Assembly: GCA_050747825.1 (NCBI GenBank) | Contig: JBOGJG010000346.1 | Span: 1 to 15,716, forward strand | Direction of reading: 5' to 3' | DNA length: 15,716 nucleotides | DNA from: JBOGJG01 sp050747825 | Lineage (GTDB): Bacteria; Acidobacteriota; UBA6911; RPQK01; JBOGJG01 | Part shown: positions 1 through 5,942 of the stretch, piece after piece | Layout: each line of letters begins with the position of its first letter | Numbering within the stretch: the first letter of the stretch is position 1 | The notes under the pieces: generated by a model | What the model saw: the letters and a program-made list of their open reading frames with translations, nothing else | The model's database searches: none | What the model was told of the DNA's origin: nothing | Translations under genes and position numbers: made by a program

Positions 1-126
1 GGCGACAATGTGGCCGTGACGGTGGAGTTGATTACCCCGATTGCCCTGGAACAGGGACTGCGCTTTGCCATCCGGGAAGGCGGACGCACCGTGGGCGCCG
101 GGGCCATAACCGAGGTTATTGAATAA
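1..126 (+). CDS. tuf: Elongation factor Tu, C-terminal end (partial)
   Basis: Frame 1 is open from the first base and ends at TAA 124-126, giving the last 41 residues of a protein whose start lies outside the window. The segment LRFAIREGGRTVGAGAITEV closely matches the end of domain III of bacterial EF-Tu, the GTPase that brings aminoacyl-tRNA to the ribosome. Being directly upstream of rpsJ fits the common str-S10 arrangement (rpsL-rpsG-fusA-tuf-rpsJ), so the promoter for this array is probably upstream of the window. Only 12 bases separate it from rpsJ. GTP-binding motifs cannot be checked because they are not present. Confidence 0.96.
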   Translation, partial: GDNVAVTVELITPIALEQGLRFAIREGGRTVGAGAITEVIE

Positions 127-138
127 AACTGAAACAAG

Positions 139-465
139 ATGCTTAACGAGAAAATCAGAATTCGACTGAAGGCCTACGATCACCGCGTCCTGGATCAATC
201 CACAGGCGAGATCGTGGAAATTGCAAAGCGGACGGGTGCCCGCGTATCCGGACCCATTCCGCTCCCCACTAAAATCAGCAAGTACACGGTGCTGCGTTCA
301 CCTCACGTCGATAAGAAATCGCGCGAGCAGTTCGAAATCCGCACGCACAAGCGGCTGGTGGACATTCTGGAACCCACTCCGCAAACGGTTGATGCGCTGA
401 TGAAGCTCGACCTGCCGGCAGCTATCGACGTCGAAATAAAAGCCTTTGGAACGGAGAAGGAGTAA
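139..465 (+). CDS. rpsJ: 30S ribosomal protein S10 (NusE)
   Basis: The 108-residue product has the S10 family layout: IRIRLKAYDHRVLD near the N-terminus, GPIPLPTKISKYTVLRSPHVDK in the middle and the FEIRTHKRLVDI block. S10 sits in the head of the 30S subunit; in E. coli it is also NusE, which pairs with NusB in antitermination and contacts NusG. The ATG at 139 fits the usual family start, but the preceding AACTGAAACAAG has no real Shine-Dalgarno sequence, so initiation may depend on ribosomes finishing tuf. The 12-base gap leaves no room for the long S10 leader that E. coli uses for L4 control. Its stop overlaps the rplC start (TAATG, one base). Confidence 0.98.
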   Translation: MLNEKIRIRLKAYDHRVLDQSTGEIVEIAKRTGARVSGPIPLPTKISKYTVLRSPHVDKKSREQFEIRTHKRLVDILEPTPQTVDALMKLDLPAAIDVEIKAFGTEKE

Positions 466-1100
466 TGGTAGACGGCTTGATTGGCAAAAAACTGGGCATG
501 ACGCAGGTCTTCGATGCCGACGGCAATAGTGTGCCCGTGACTGTGATTCAAGCCGGTCCCTGCATAGTCATTCAGAAGAAGACTCAGGAAAAGGACGGTT
601 ACAGCGCCGTTCAGTTGGGTTTCGTCGATCCCAAGAAGAAAGTGCGCGCCAACAAGCCTATGGAAGGCCACTTCAAGAAGTCGGAGTTGCCTCCGACGGC
701 TGTTGTGAAGGAGTTTAGGTTTTCGGAAGACGAAGAGCAGCCGGTTAATGTGGGCGACCAGGTGCTGGCCCATACTGTTTTTCAGCTCCAGGAATACGTT
801 CAGGTCTCGGGCCGTGTCAAAGGCCGGGGTTTTCAGGGTGTGATCAAGCGCCACGGCTTCAAGGGCGGCAAGGCCACACACGGATCGATGTTCCACCGGG
901 CGCCCGGCTCCATCGGCGCCAGCGCTTTTCCTTCCCGCGTCTATCCGGGCATGAAGGGGGCCGGCAGAATGGGAAACAACCGCACTAAGATTAAGAATTT
1001 AAGAGTGATCGAAATTGATCAGGAAAATAATCTGTTGCTGGTAAAGGGCGCCGTTCCGGGAAGCAACGGAAGCTATGTCTTTATCACGCGGGCCCAATGA
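465..1100 (+). CDS. rplC: 50S ribosomal protein L3
   Basis: The 211-residue product starts with GLIGKKLGMTQVF, the usual L3 opening, and carries the signature region around residues 120-170 (GRGFQGVIKRHGFKGG, then GSIGASAFPSRVYPGMKGAG). L3 binds 23S rRNA early in 50S assembly, and its long loop reaches towards the peptidyl transferase centre. Length is normal for the family. GAGAAGGAG just before the ATG supplies a Shine-Dalgarno site inside the end of rpsJ, and the one-base TAATG overlap implies coupled translation. No odd residues are seen. Confidence 0.98.
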   Translation: MVDGLIGKKLGMTQVFDADGNSVPVTVIQAGPCIVIQKKTQEKDGYSAVQLGFVDPKKKVRANKPMEGHFKKSELPPTAVVKEFRFSEDEEQPVNVGDQVLAHTVFQLQEYVQVSGRVKGRGFQGVIKRHGFKGGKATHGSMFHRAPGSIGASAFPSRVYPGMKGAGRMGNNRTKIKNLRVIEIDQENNLLLVKGAVPGSNGSYVFITRAQ

Positions 1101-1107
1101 ACTGAGT

Positions 1108-1731
1108 ATGGAAATCGAAGTTAAGAATTTAGACAACAAGGTCGTCGAGAAGCTGGAGTTGGCTGACGACGTCTTCAACTACTCGGCCAGCGAGACACTG
1201 GTATGGGAGGCCGTGAAAGCTTTCCAGGCTGCTCAGCGCAAGGGCACGCATGCCACTAAAACCCGAGCTCAGGTCTCCGGCAGCGGTAAGAAGTTATGGA
1301 GACAGAAAGGAACGGGCCGCGCTCGTATCGGCAGCATCCGTTCACCCATCTGGAGAAAAGGTGGAACCGTCCATGGTCCCCAGAATCGAGATTACTCGGA
1401 GGCTTTTCCCAAGAAGAAACGTCGGGGCGCCATTAAAGTGGTTCTGAGTGACAAGCTGCGCAACCAGAAATTGCTGATTATCGATGACTTCGAGTTGAAG
1501 GGCCACAAGACCAAGGACTTTCTCAACGTCCTCAAGACTCTCGAAGTGGGGCGGAAGATTCTGCTGGTGGACGATCGTGAGAACCGCAATCTGTTCCTCA
1601 GCTCGCGCAACTTGCCGCAGGTAAAGATGGTGCCCACGCTGGGAGTCAATATTTTCGATCTGCTCAACTGCGAGCATCTTTTGATCAGCAAGCGCGCTGT
1701 TCTCCAGCTTCAGGAGGTATTACAGCGATGA
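1108..1731 (+). CDS. rplD: 50S ribosomal protein L4
   Basis: The chosen start gives 207 residues opening MEIEVKNLDNK, which matches how L4 proteins usually begin. The frame is open further upstream to an ATG at 1075, which would add 11 residues and overlap rplC. Neither start has a convincing Shine-Dalgarno site, so this choice rests on family alignment from memory. The basic internal loop (about residues 45-95, including SGSGKKLWRQKGTGRAR and GGTVHGP) is the extension that lines the peptide exit tunnel. In E. coli L4 also represses its own operon by binding the S10 leader; no such leader fits here, so that control is doubtful. The end overlaps rplW by four bases (ATGA). Confidence 0.96.
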   Translation: MEIEVKNLDNKVVEKLELADDVFNYSASETLVWEAVKAFQAAQRKGTHATKTRAQVSGSGKKLWRQKGTGRARIGSIRSPIWRKGGTVHGPQNRDYSEAFPKKKRRGAIKVVLSDKLRNQKLLIIDDFELKGHKTKDFLNVLKTLEVGRKILLVDDRENRNLFLSSRNLPQVKMVPTLGVNIFDLLNCEHLLISKRAVLQLQEVLQR

Positions 1732-2030
1732 GCAGCAAGGTTCATGACATTTTGCGTTACCCGCATATCACGGAGAAGAGCACTCGGGCCAAAGAGCAAA
1801 GCGAGGGCCGTGTGATTGCCTTTAAGGTGAAGAGGAACGCCACCAAGCAGCAGATTAAAGAGGCCGTGGAGAAGATCTTCGAGGTGAAGGTCGATAAAGT
1901 CCGGACAGCGCACTTCCAGGGCAAGCTCAAGCGCCAGGGAAGAACGCAGGGACGCCGGCCCGATTGGAAGAAGGCTTATGTCACGCTCAAACCGGGTGAA
2001 AAGACGATTGAATTTTTTGAAGGTGTATAA
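1728..2030 (+). CDS. rplW: 50S ribosomal protein L23
   Basis: The 100-residue product opens with ILRYPHITEKS, the L23 hallmark, followed by the basic loop GKLKRQGRTQGRRPDWKKAYV at about residues 64-85. L23 lies at the tunnel exit and is the docking site for trigger factor and the signal recognition particle. Length is typical. A strong AGGAGGT at 1712-1718 precedes the ATG, and the ATGA overlap with rplD points to coupled translation. Nothing unusual is seen. Confidence 0.97.
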   Translation: MSSKVHDILRYPHITEKSTRAKEQSEGRVIAFKVKRNATKQQIKEAVEKIFEVKVDKVRTAHFQGKLKRQGRTQGRRPDWKKAYVTLKPGEKTIEFFEGV

Positions 2031-2035
2031 ATTCA

Positions 2036-2863
2036 ATGGCAATTAAAAAGTACAACCCAACGTCACCTGGAAAGCGCTTCCGTACGGTCCAGACTCGCGA
2101 GGAAATTGCGGATATTAAACCGCTCAAGAGCTTGACCCGGGGTAAGCAGCGCATCAGCGGGCGTGACGGTGACGGACAGATCGCCGTGCGCCGCCGTGGC
2201 GGAGGCCATAAGAGGAAATACCGGATTGTCGATTTCAGGCGTGACAAGCACGGGATTCCCGCCAAGGTGGCGGCGATCGAATACGATCCCAATCGCAGCG
2301 CCAATATTGCCAGACTCCATTACCTGGATGGAGAAAAGCGCTACATTCTGGCGCCCAATGGACTGCAGGTGGGAGATCGCGTGGTGTCCGGGCCCGAGGC
2401 CGATATTATTCCAGGGAACCATCTGCCTTTGATTAACATCCCCCTGGGCACCACGATCCATAATATCGAGCTGGTGCGGGGCAAGGGCGGTCAGATGGCC
2501 CGAAGCGCCGGATCTTCCGCCCAACTGGTGGCCAAGGAAGGTGACTATGCCCAGATCAAGCTGCCCTCCGGAGAGGTTCGCCAGGTTCATATTCAGTGCC
2601 ACGCCACGGTCGGGCAGGTTGGTAACCTGGACCATGAAAATGTATCTCTGGGAAAGGCAGGCGCCACACGGTGGAGAGGCCGCCGTCCAAAGGTGCGTGG
2701 CGTGGCCATGAATCCGGTAGACCATCCGATGGGTGGCGGAGAAGGAAAAACTTCCGGCGGACGTCATCCCACCTCACCCTGGGGATGGAAGACCAAGGGC
2801 TTTAGGACCCGGAATAATAAGCGGACGGATAAGTACATTGTGAGAAGAAGGGGAACGAAGTAA
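2036..2863 (+). CDS. rplB: 50S ribosomal protein L2
   Basis: The 275-residue protein starts MAIKKYNPTSPGKRF and is standard in length. The conserved C-terminal block GVAMNPVDHPMGGGEGKTSG (residues 222-241) followed by GRHPTSPWG is present. His230 corresponds to the E. coli histidine at 229, long implicated in peptidyl transferase centre assembly. L2 is a primary 23S rRNA binder needed for subunit joining. The gap to rplW is only five bases. The stop codon forms part of an AAGGAACT octamer that also seems to serve as the rpsS ribosome-binding site. Confidence 0.98.
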   Translation: MAIKKYNPTSPGKRFRTVQTREEIADIKPLKSLTRGKQRISGRDGDGQIAVRRRGGGHKRKYRIVDFRRDKHGIPAKVAAIEYDPNRSANIARLHYLDGEKRYILAPNGLQVGDRVVSGPEADIIPGNHLPLINIPLGTTIHNIELVRGKGGQMARSAGSSAQLVAKEGDYAQIKLPSGEVRQVHIQCHATVGQVGNLDHENVSLGKAGATRWRGRRPKVRGVAMNPVDHPMGGGEGKTSGGRHPTSPWGWKTKGFRTRNNKRTDKYIVRRRGTK

Positions 2864-2874
2864 GGAACTAAGCT

Positions 2875-3159
2875 ATGCCACGATCAGTTAAGAAGGGGCC
2901 ATTTATCGACGATCACCTGTTCAAGAAGATTCGTCACTTGAATGAGACGAACGAGAAATCGGTGATCAAGACCTGGTCGCGCCGCTCGACCATCATCCCG
3001 GATATGGTGGGGCATACAATAGCGGTACACAATGGCAAGAAGTTCATTCCCATCTACATTACTGAAAACATGGTGGGACACAAGATGGGCGAGTTTGCGC
3101 CGACGCGCACTTTTAAGGGCCACAGTACCAAAACGGAAAAAGCAGCTCGTTTGAAGTAA
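2875..3159 (+). CDS. rpsS: 30S ribosomal protein S19
   Basis: The 94-residue protein begins MPRSVKKGPFIDDHLFKK and contains TWSRRSTIIPDMVGHTIAVH and GEFAPTRTFKGH, all characteristic of S19. S19 binds 16S rRNA together with S13 in the 30S head, near the A-site tRNA. The start is supported by AAGGA at 2862-2866, with eight bases to the ATG; this core lies inside a member of the octamer repeat family. Length is normal. Confidence 0.98.
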   Translation: MPRSVKKGPFIDDHLFKKIRHLNETNEKSVIKTWSRRSTIIPDMVGHTIAVHNGKKFIPIYITENMVGHKMGEFAPTRTFKGHSTKTEKAARLK

Positions 3160-3178
3160 CTTGATTTGAGATCTAACG

Positions 3179-3535
3179 ATGGACGCAAAAGCGACAGCAA
3201 AATACGTTAAGGGATCCCCTCAAAAAGCACGCCTGGTCATCGACCTGATCAGGGGCAAGAAGGTGGAAGAGGCCCTGGGTATCCTGCGGCACTCGCGAAA
3301 GCGCGCGGCCAGGCCCATTGAGAAAGTGCTCCGCTCGGCAGTGGCCAACATTGAGCAGAAATCGCCTACAGTGACTGTGGAAGAATTGATGGTCAAGGAA
3401 GCCTTCGTAGATCTTGGGCCAACCAAGTGGCGGCGGCGAATCCGTCCGGCGCCAATGGGGCGCGCTTATCGAGAACAGAGGCGGCAGAGCCATATCACGA
3501 TCCGAATCACGGACGGAGAGGAACAGGAGGTATAG
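3179..3535 (+). CDS. rplV: 50S ribosomal protein L22
   Basis: The 118-residue product has KYVKGSPQKARLVIDLIRGK near the start and ends in the RAYREQRRQSHITIRI block, the two most conserved stretches of L22. The protein contacts all domains of 23S rRNA; its beta hairpin lines the exit tunnel near the macrolide site. The ATG at 3179 follows a 19-base gap with only a weak GAG as a possible Shine-Dalgarno. Its last codons carry the AGGAGG that initiates rpsC. Confidence 0.97.
   Translation: MDAKATAKYVKGSPQKARLVIDLIRGKKVEEALGILRHSRKRAARPIEKVLRSAVANIEQKSPTVTVEELMVKEAFVDLGPTKWRRRIRPAPMGRAYREQRRQSHITIRITDGEEQEV
3525..3530 (+). promoter_or_regulatory. Shine-Dalgarno site that fixes the TTG start of rpsC
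   Basis: AGGAGG lies within the last codons of rplV, six bases before TTG 3537. It is one of the strongest ribosome-binding sites in the window, and it supports the TTG over the in-frame ATG 123 bases upstream. A strong site paired with a weak start codon is a common compensation. Confidence 0.85.
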
Positions 3536-3536
3536 T

Positions 3537-4190
3537 TTGGGTCAGAAAGTACACCCATATGGATTTCGGCTTGGTTACAACCGCACCTGGAAATCGCGCT
3601 GGTTTGCCAAGAAGGATTATTCAAAGCTGCTTCATGAGGATCTTCAGATTAAGAAGAGTCTCAAGAGGCGCTTCTCCCATGCCGGAATTTCGTCTATCGA
3701 GATTGAACGGGCGGCCAATAAGCTGACGATCATCGTTCACACGTCGCGTCCGGGCATCATCATCGGTCGCAAGGGCAGCGAAATCGACAAACTGAAGAAC
3801 GATTTGCAGGCGGCCACGGGACGGGAAGTTTTTATCAACATCCAGGAGGTTCACAAACCTGAGTTGGATGCCCAACTGGTGTCGGAATCGATCGCCCAGC
3901 AGTTGGTAAAGCGAGTGGCTTTCCGCCGGGCCATGCGCCGGTCCGTCGATACGGCTTTGCGCTTTGGAGCCAAGGGGATCAAGGTGCGCTGCTCGGGCCG
4001 ATTGAACGGGGCCGAAATCGCCCGTTCCGAGTGGTATCTGCACGGCCAGTTGCCCCTGCACACATTGCGTGCCGACGTGGATTATGGAGTGGCTGAGGCG
4101 TTCACTACTTATGGGGCTATAGGGGTCAAGGTTTGGATTTACAAGGGCGATATTTACGAGCCCAATAAACAGGAAATCACGCGTCGCTAA
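3537..4190 (+). CDS. rpsC: 30S ribosomal protein S3, TTG start
   Basis: S3 proteins begin MGQKVHPYGFRLG, and here those codons start with TTG at 3537 rather than ATG. AGGAGG at 3525-3530 lies six bases upstream, which decides this start. The same frame is open to an ATG at 3414 inside rplV, but that would add 41 residues unlike S3. The resulting 217-residue protein has a type II KH domain with GRKG at 77-80 and the arginines around 130-135 that in E. coli S3 contribute to mRNA entry and helicase activity. S3 forms the mRNA entry channel with S4 and S5. It begins one base after the rplV stop. Confidence 0.96.
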   Translation: MGQKVHPYGFRLGYNRTWKSRWFAKKDYSKLLHEDLQIKKSLKRRFSHAGISSIEIERAANKLTIIVHTSRPGIIIGRKGSEIDKLKNDLQAATGREVFINIQEVHKPELDAQLVSESIAQQLVKRVAFRRAMRRSVDTALRFGAKGIKVRCSGRLNGAEIARSEWYLHGQLPLHTLRADVDYGVAEAFTTYGAIGVKVWIYKGDIYEPNKQEITRR

Positions 4191-4199
4191 ACTGACGCG
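4180..4199 (+). other. Small hairpin with the rpsC stop codon in its loop
   Basis: CGCGTC (4180-4185) pairs perfectly with GACGCG (4194-4199) around the eight-base loop GCTAAACT, which contains the rpsC stop TAA (4188-4190). No T-run follows, so it is not an intrinsic terminator. Its role, if any, is unknown; it may simply reflect chance in GC-rich sequence. Confidence 0.45.
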
Positions 4200-4222
4200 A
4201 AACAGGCGAAGCGAGTAGAACC

Positions 4223-4639
4223 ATGTTAATGCCGAAGAAAGTCAAATTCCGCAAGCAGCAGAAAGGCCGCATGCGTGGTAAGGCGACTCGAGGAAACACA
4301 GTCGATTTTGGGGAATACGGGCTGAAGGCTCTTGAACCCGGCTGGGTCACCGATCGGCAAATCGAGGCCGCCCGTATCGCCATGACCCGCTATGTGAAGC
4401 GCGGCGGCAAAGTCTGGATTCGCATTTTTCCCGACAAGCCTGTGACCAAGAAGCCAGCTGAAACCCGGATGGGCAAAGGCAAGGGCGCTCCCGAGGGCTG
4501 GGTGGCGGTCATCCGTCCCGGACGGGTCCTTTACGAAATGGAAGGCGTGCCTCGGAGTGTGGCTGAAGAGGCGATGAGGTTGGCCGCCAACAAGCTGCCC
4601 ATCAAGACCAAGTTTGTCACGAGATTTGGTGAAGTATGA
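4223..4639 (+). CDS. rplP: 50S ribosomal protein L16
   Basis: The 138-residue protein opens MLMPKKVKFRKQQKGRMRG and carries KVWIRIFPDKPVTKKPAETR and MGKGKGAPEGWVAVI, the L16 signature blocks. Arg82 aligns with E. coli Arg81, the residue hydroxylated by YcfD/RoxA; whether this organism modifies it cannot be told. L16 organises the A-site tRNA elbow region of the 50S. A 32-base gap separates it from rpsC, with no strong Shine-Dalgarno. It ends in an ATGA overlap with rpmC. Confidence 0.98.
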   Translation: MLMPKKVKFRKQQKGRMRGKATRGNTVDFGEYGLKALEPGWVTDRQIEAARIAMTRYVKRGGKVWIRIFPDKPVTKKPAETRMGKGKGAPEGWVAVIRPGRVLYEMEGVPRSVAEEAMRLAANKLPIKTKFVTRFGEV

Positions 4640-4836
4640 AAGCTTCAGAGATTCGAGACAGATCGGTAGAAGAGTTGGAGAATGAAGCCGAAGCGCTTTC
4701 CGAGCAGCTTTTTAAGCTGCGCTTTCAGAAGGCCACAGGCCAACTCGAGAAAGTTACCAAAATGCGCCAGGTCCGTAAGGATCTGGCCAGAGTCTATACA
4801 GTTTTGACGGAGAAGCAACAAAAAGCAAAAGGCTGA
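4636..4836 (+). CDS. rpmC: 50S ribosomal protein L29
   Basis: The 66-residue product is two helices, as in L29: MKASEIRDRSVEELENEAEA, LSEQLFKLRFQKATGQLE and a basic C-terminal helix with VRKDLARVYTVL. L29 lies beside L23 at the tunnel exit. It starts within the rplP stop (ATGA), so its translation is likely coupled. Its stop TGA (4834-4836) falls inside the first unit of a heptamer array that forms the left arm of a long hairpin. Confidence 0.96.
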   Translation: MKASEIRDRSVEELENEAEALSEQLFKLRFQKATGQLEKVTKMRQVRKDLARVYTVLTEKQQKAKG

Positions 4837-4859
4837 CCGCAGACCGCTGACTGCTGACC
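4832..4859 (+). repeat. Four-unit heptamer tandem array over the rpmC stop
   Basis: Four units in register: GCTGACC (4832-4838), GCAGACC (4839-4845), GCTGACT (4846-4852) and GCTGACC (4853-4859). The first unit contains the rpmC stop codon. An inverted run of the same heptamers follows at 4871-4891 (GGTCAGC, GGTTAGC, GGTCTGT), so array and inverted array fold into one stem. The period of seven is visible directly in the sequence. Confidence 0.8.
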
Positions 4860-4893
4860 CGGCAGGATCGGGTCAGCGGTTAGCGGTCTGTGG
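4837..4893 (+). promoter_or_regulatory. 26-bp hairpin between rpmC and rpsQ
   Basis: Positions 4837-4862 pair with 4868-4893 without a single mismatch: 22 Watson-Crick pairs and four G-U pairs (4839/4891, 4849/4881, 4852/4878, 4862/4868), around the five-base loop CAGGA. No T-run follows and the rpsQ Shine-Dalgarno AGGAGGT starts three bases later (4896-4902), so a rho-independent terminator is unlikely. G-U pairs form only in the RNA of this strand, which hints at action as RNA. A stem this long could be an RNase III-type processing site or could hold the rpsQ start region open; both are inference. It lies inside the S10 operon, one gene before its classical end. Confidence 0.8.
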
Positions 4894-4905
4894 GCAGGAG
4901 GTCCA

Positions 4906-5184
4906 ATGGAACAGCAGGAAACGACGACTACAGCCGCAAGGCGCAATATAAAAATAGGACGGGTAGTCTCCAACTCAATGCAGAAGTCTGTGGTGGTGGC
5001 GGTAGACCGTCTGGTCAGGCACCCACTCTACGGAAAGACGATTCGTCGCACCAGCACCTTCATGGCGCACGACGAAAATAACGACTGCAGCGTTGGCGAC
5101 AAGGTCCAGATTGAGGAGACGCGTCCACTCAGCAAACGGAAGCGCTGGATCGTCAAGGGGATTCTGGAAAAGGCAAAGGAATAA
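4906..5184 (+). CDS. rpsQ: 30S ribosomal protein S17
   Basis: The 92-residue product holds the S17 OB-fold: GRVVSNSMQKSVVVAVDRLV, HPLYGKTIRRTSTFMAHDE and GDKVQIEETRPLSKRKRW. About 14 Thr/Gln/Ala-rich residues precede the conserved core, slightly more than in short S17 versions. S17 binds 16S rRNA helices early in 30S assembly. AGGAGGT at 4896-4902 supports ATG 4906. The gene is preceded by a 69-base gap filled almost entirely by the 26-bp hairpin. Confidence 0.97.
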   Translation: MEQQETTTTAARRNIKIGRVVSNSMQKSVVVAVDRLVRHPLYGKTIRRTSTFMAHDENNDCSVGDKVQIEETRPLSKRKRWIVKGILEKAKE

Positions 5185-5193
5185 TAACAAGTC

Positions 5194-5562
5194 ATGATCC
5201 AGATGCGGACTATGCTGAATGTGGCGGATAACTCAGGGGCTCGCAAGATCGCCTGTATCATGCCCATTGGTGGCGGTACCGGACGCGGGGCCGGCTTGGG
5301 GGACATCATTACGGCCTCTGTCAAGGAAGCCACTCCCGACGGGACGGTTAAAAAGGGTGAAGTGGTGAAGGCGGTTGTGGTCCGCATGCGTAAGGAGACC
5401 CGGCGGCGGGATGGTTCTTACATCCGATTCGATGAAAATGCCGCCGTGCTCATTGACAACCAGAAGGAACCGATCGGCACTCGCGTCTTCGGACCCGTAG
5501 CCCGGGAATTGCGGGAAAAGCAGTTCATGAGGATTGTGTCACTGGCTCCAGAGGTGCTCTGA
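5194..5562 (+). CDS. rplN: 50S ribosomal protein L14
   Basis: The 122-residue protein begins MIQMRTMLNVADNSGARKIA and ends FGPVARELREKQFMRIVSLA, matching L14 in wording and exact usual length. L14 sits at the subunit interface, contacts 16S rRNA helix 14 and is the binding site for the silencing factor RsfS. The gap to rpsQ is nine bases. AAGGA lies 15 or so bases upstream of the ATG, too far to be an ideal ribosome-binding site. Confidence 0.98.
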   Translation: MIQMRTMLNVADNSGARKIACIMPIGGGTGRGAGLGDIITASVKEATPDGTVKKGEVVKAVVVRMRKETRRRDGSYIRFDENAAVLIDNQKEPIGTRVFGPVARELREKQFMRIVSLAPEVL

Positions 5563-5572
5563 AGCTAAGAAA

Positions 5573-5602
5573 TCAGAGCCGCGACTGTCAGAGAGCGGCC
5601 CT
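5573..5602. repeat. GC-rich segment in the rplN-rplX gap, possible dispersed element
   Basis: The 57-base gap between rplN and rplX holds a GC-rich stretch reading GAGCCGCGACTGTCAG then AGAGCGGCCC, with a five-pair stem GCCGC (5578-5582)/GCGGC (5595-5599). From memory, segments of this kind recur between genes in some Acidobacteriota; I cannot verify that here, and only one copy is in this window. It contrasts with the A-rich octamers directly after it. Confidence 0.3.
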
Positions 5603-5618
5603 AAGAAACTAAAGAACT
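5603..5618 (+). repeat. Octamer tandem repeat, two units, before rplX
   Basis: AAGAAACT (5603-5610) and AAAGAACT (5611-5618) run directly up to one base before the rplX start ATG (5620). The same two octamers, in the same order, open the four-unit array before rpsH. No GG-containing unit is present, so this copy gives no obvious Shine-Dalgarno core. Confidence 0.75.
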
Positions 5619-5619
5619 A

Positions 5620-5940
5620 ATGTTGCACATAAAAAAAGAAGATCAGGTTTTGGTAATGGCGGGCAAGGACCAGGGTAAGACCGGCAAGGTCTTGCGCATT
5701 TTTCCGGCCAAGAACCGTGCCATTGTCGAAAACATCAACTTCCTTCGACGGCACACCCGTCCCAATCCGCAGAAAAACATTAAGGGCGGAATCGTGGAAC
5801 GCGAAGCTCCCATCCATTTGTCCAATCTGAAGGTGATCTGCAGGGAGTGCAACAAGCCGACCCGGATTGGATTTTCGGTGCTGGCGGATGGGTCCAAAGT
5901 GCGGGCATGCAAGAAGTGCGGAGGAACCATCGATAGGTAG
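5620..5940 (+). CDS. rplX: 50S ribosomal protein L24, zinc-type cysteine motif
   Basis: The 106-residue protein has the KOW motif (EDQVLVMAGKDQGKTGKVLR, residues 7-26) and the typical NFLRRHTRPNPQKNIKGGIV. Cys74, Cys77, Cys97 and Cys100 form two CxxC pairs, as in the L24 versions that can hold zinc. L24 is one of two proteins that start 50S assembly. The ATG at 5620 follows the octamer repeats and has no recognisable Shine-Dalgarno site; the family start supports it. rplE begins two bases after the stop. Confidence 0.97.
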   Translation: MLHIKKEDQVLVMAGKDQGKTGKVLRIFPAKNRAIVENINFLRRHTRPNPQKNIKGGIVEREAPIHLSNLKVICRECNKPTRIGFSVLADGSKVRACKKCGGTIDR

Positions 5941-5942
5941 TT

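Noticed and set aside
303..896. 197-codon minus-strand open frame opposite rpsJ and rplC
   Set aside because: It lies across two unmistakable ribosomal genes and has no recognisable domain; GC-rich coding DNA often leaves the antisense frame open.
1075..1107. Longer rplD starting at ATG 1075
   Set aside because: The extra residues MSLSRGPNELS are unlike the start of L4 proteins and overlap rplC by 26 bases; kept only as an alternative.
3414..3536. Upstream extension of rpsC from ATG 3414
   Set aside because: The added 41 residues are rplV read in another frame; TTG 3537 with AGGAGG fits the family start.
3427..3726. Second plus-strand frame across the rplV-rpsC junction
   Set aside because: Both rplV and rpsC are secure in other frames, and this product has no recognisable features.
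4837..4893. Hairpin between rpmC and rpsQ as a rho-independent terminator
   Set aside because: No run of T follows the stem, and a strong ribosome-binding site for rpsQ lies directly after it; termination in the middle of this operon would be unexpected.
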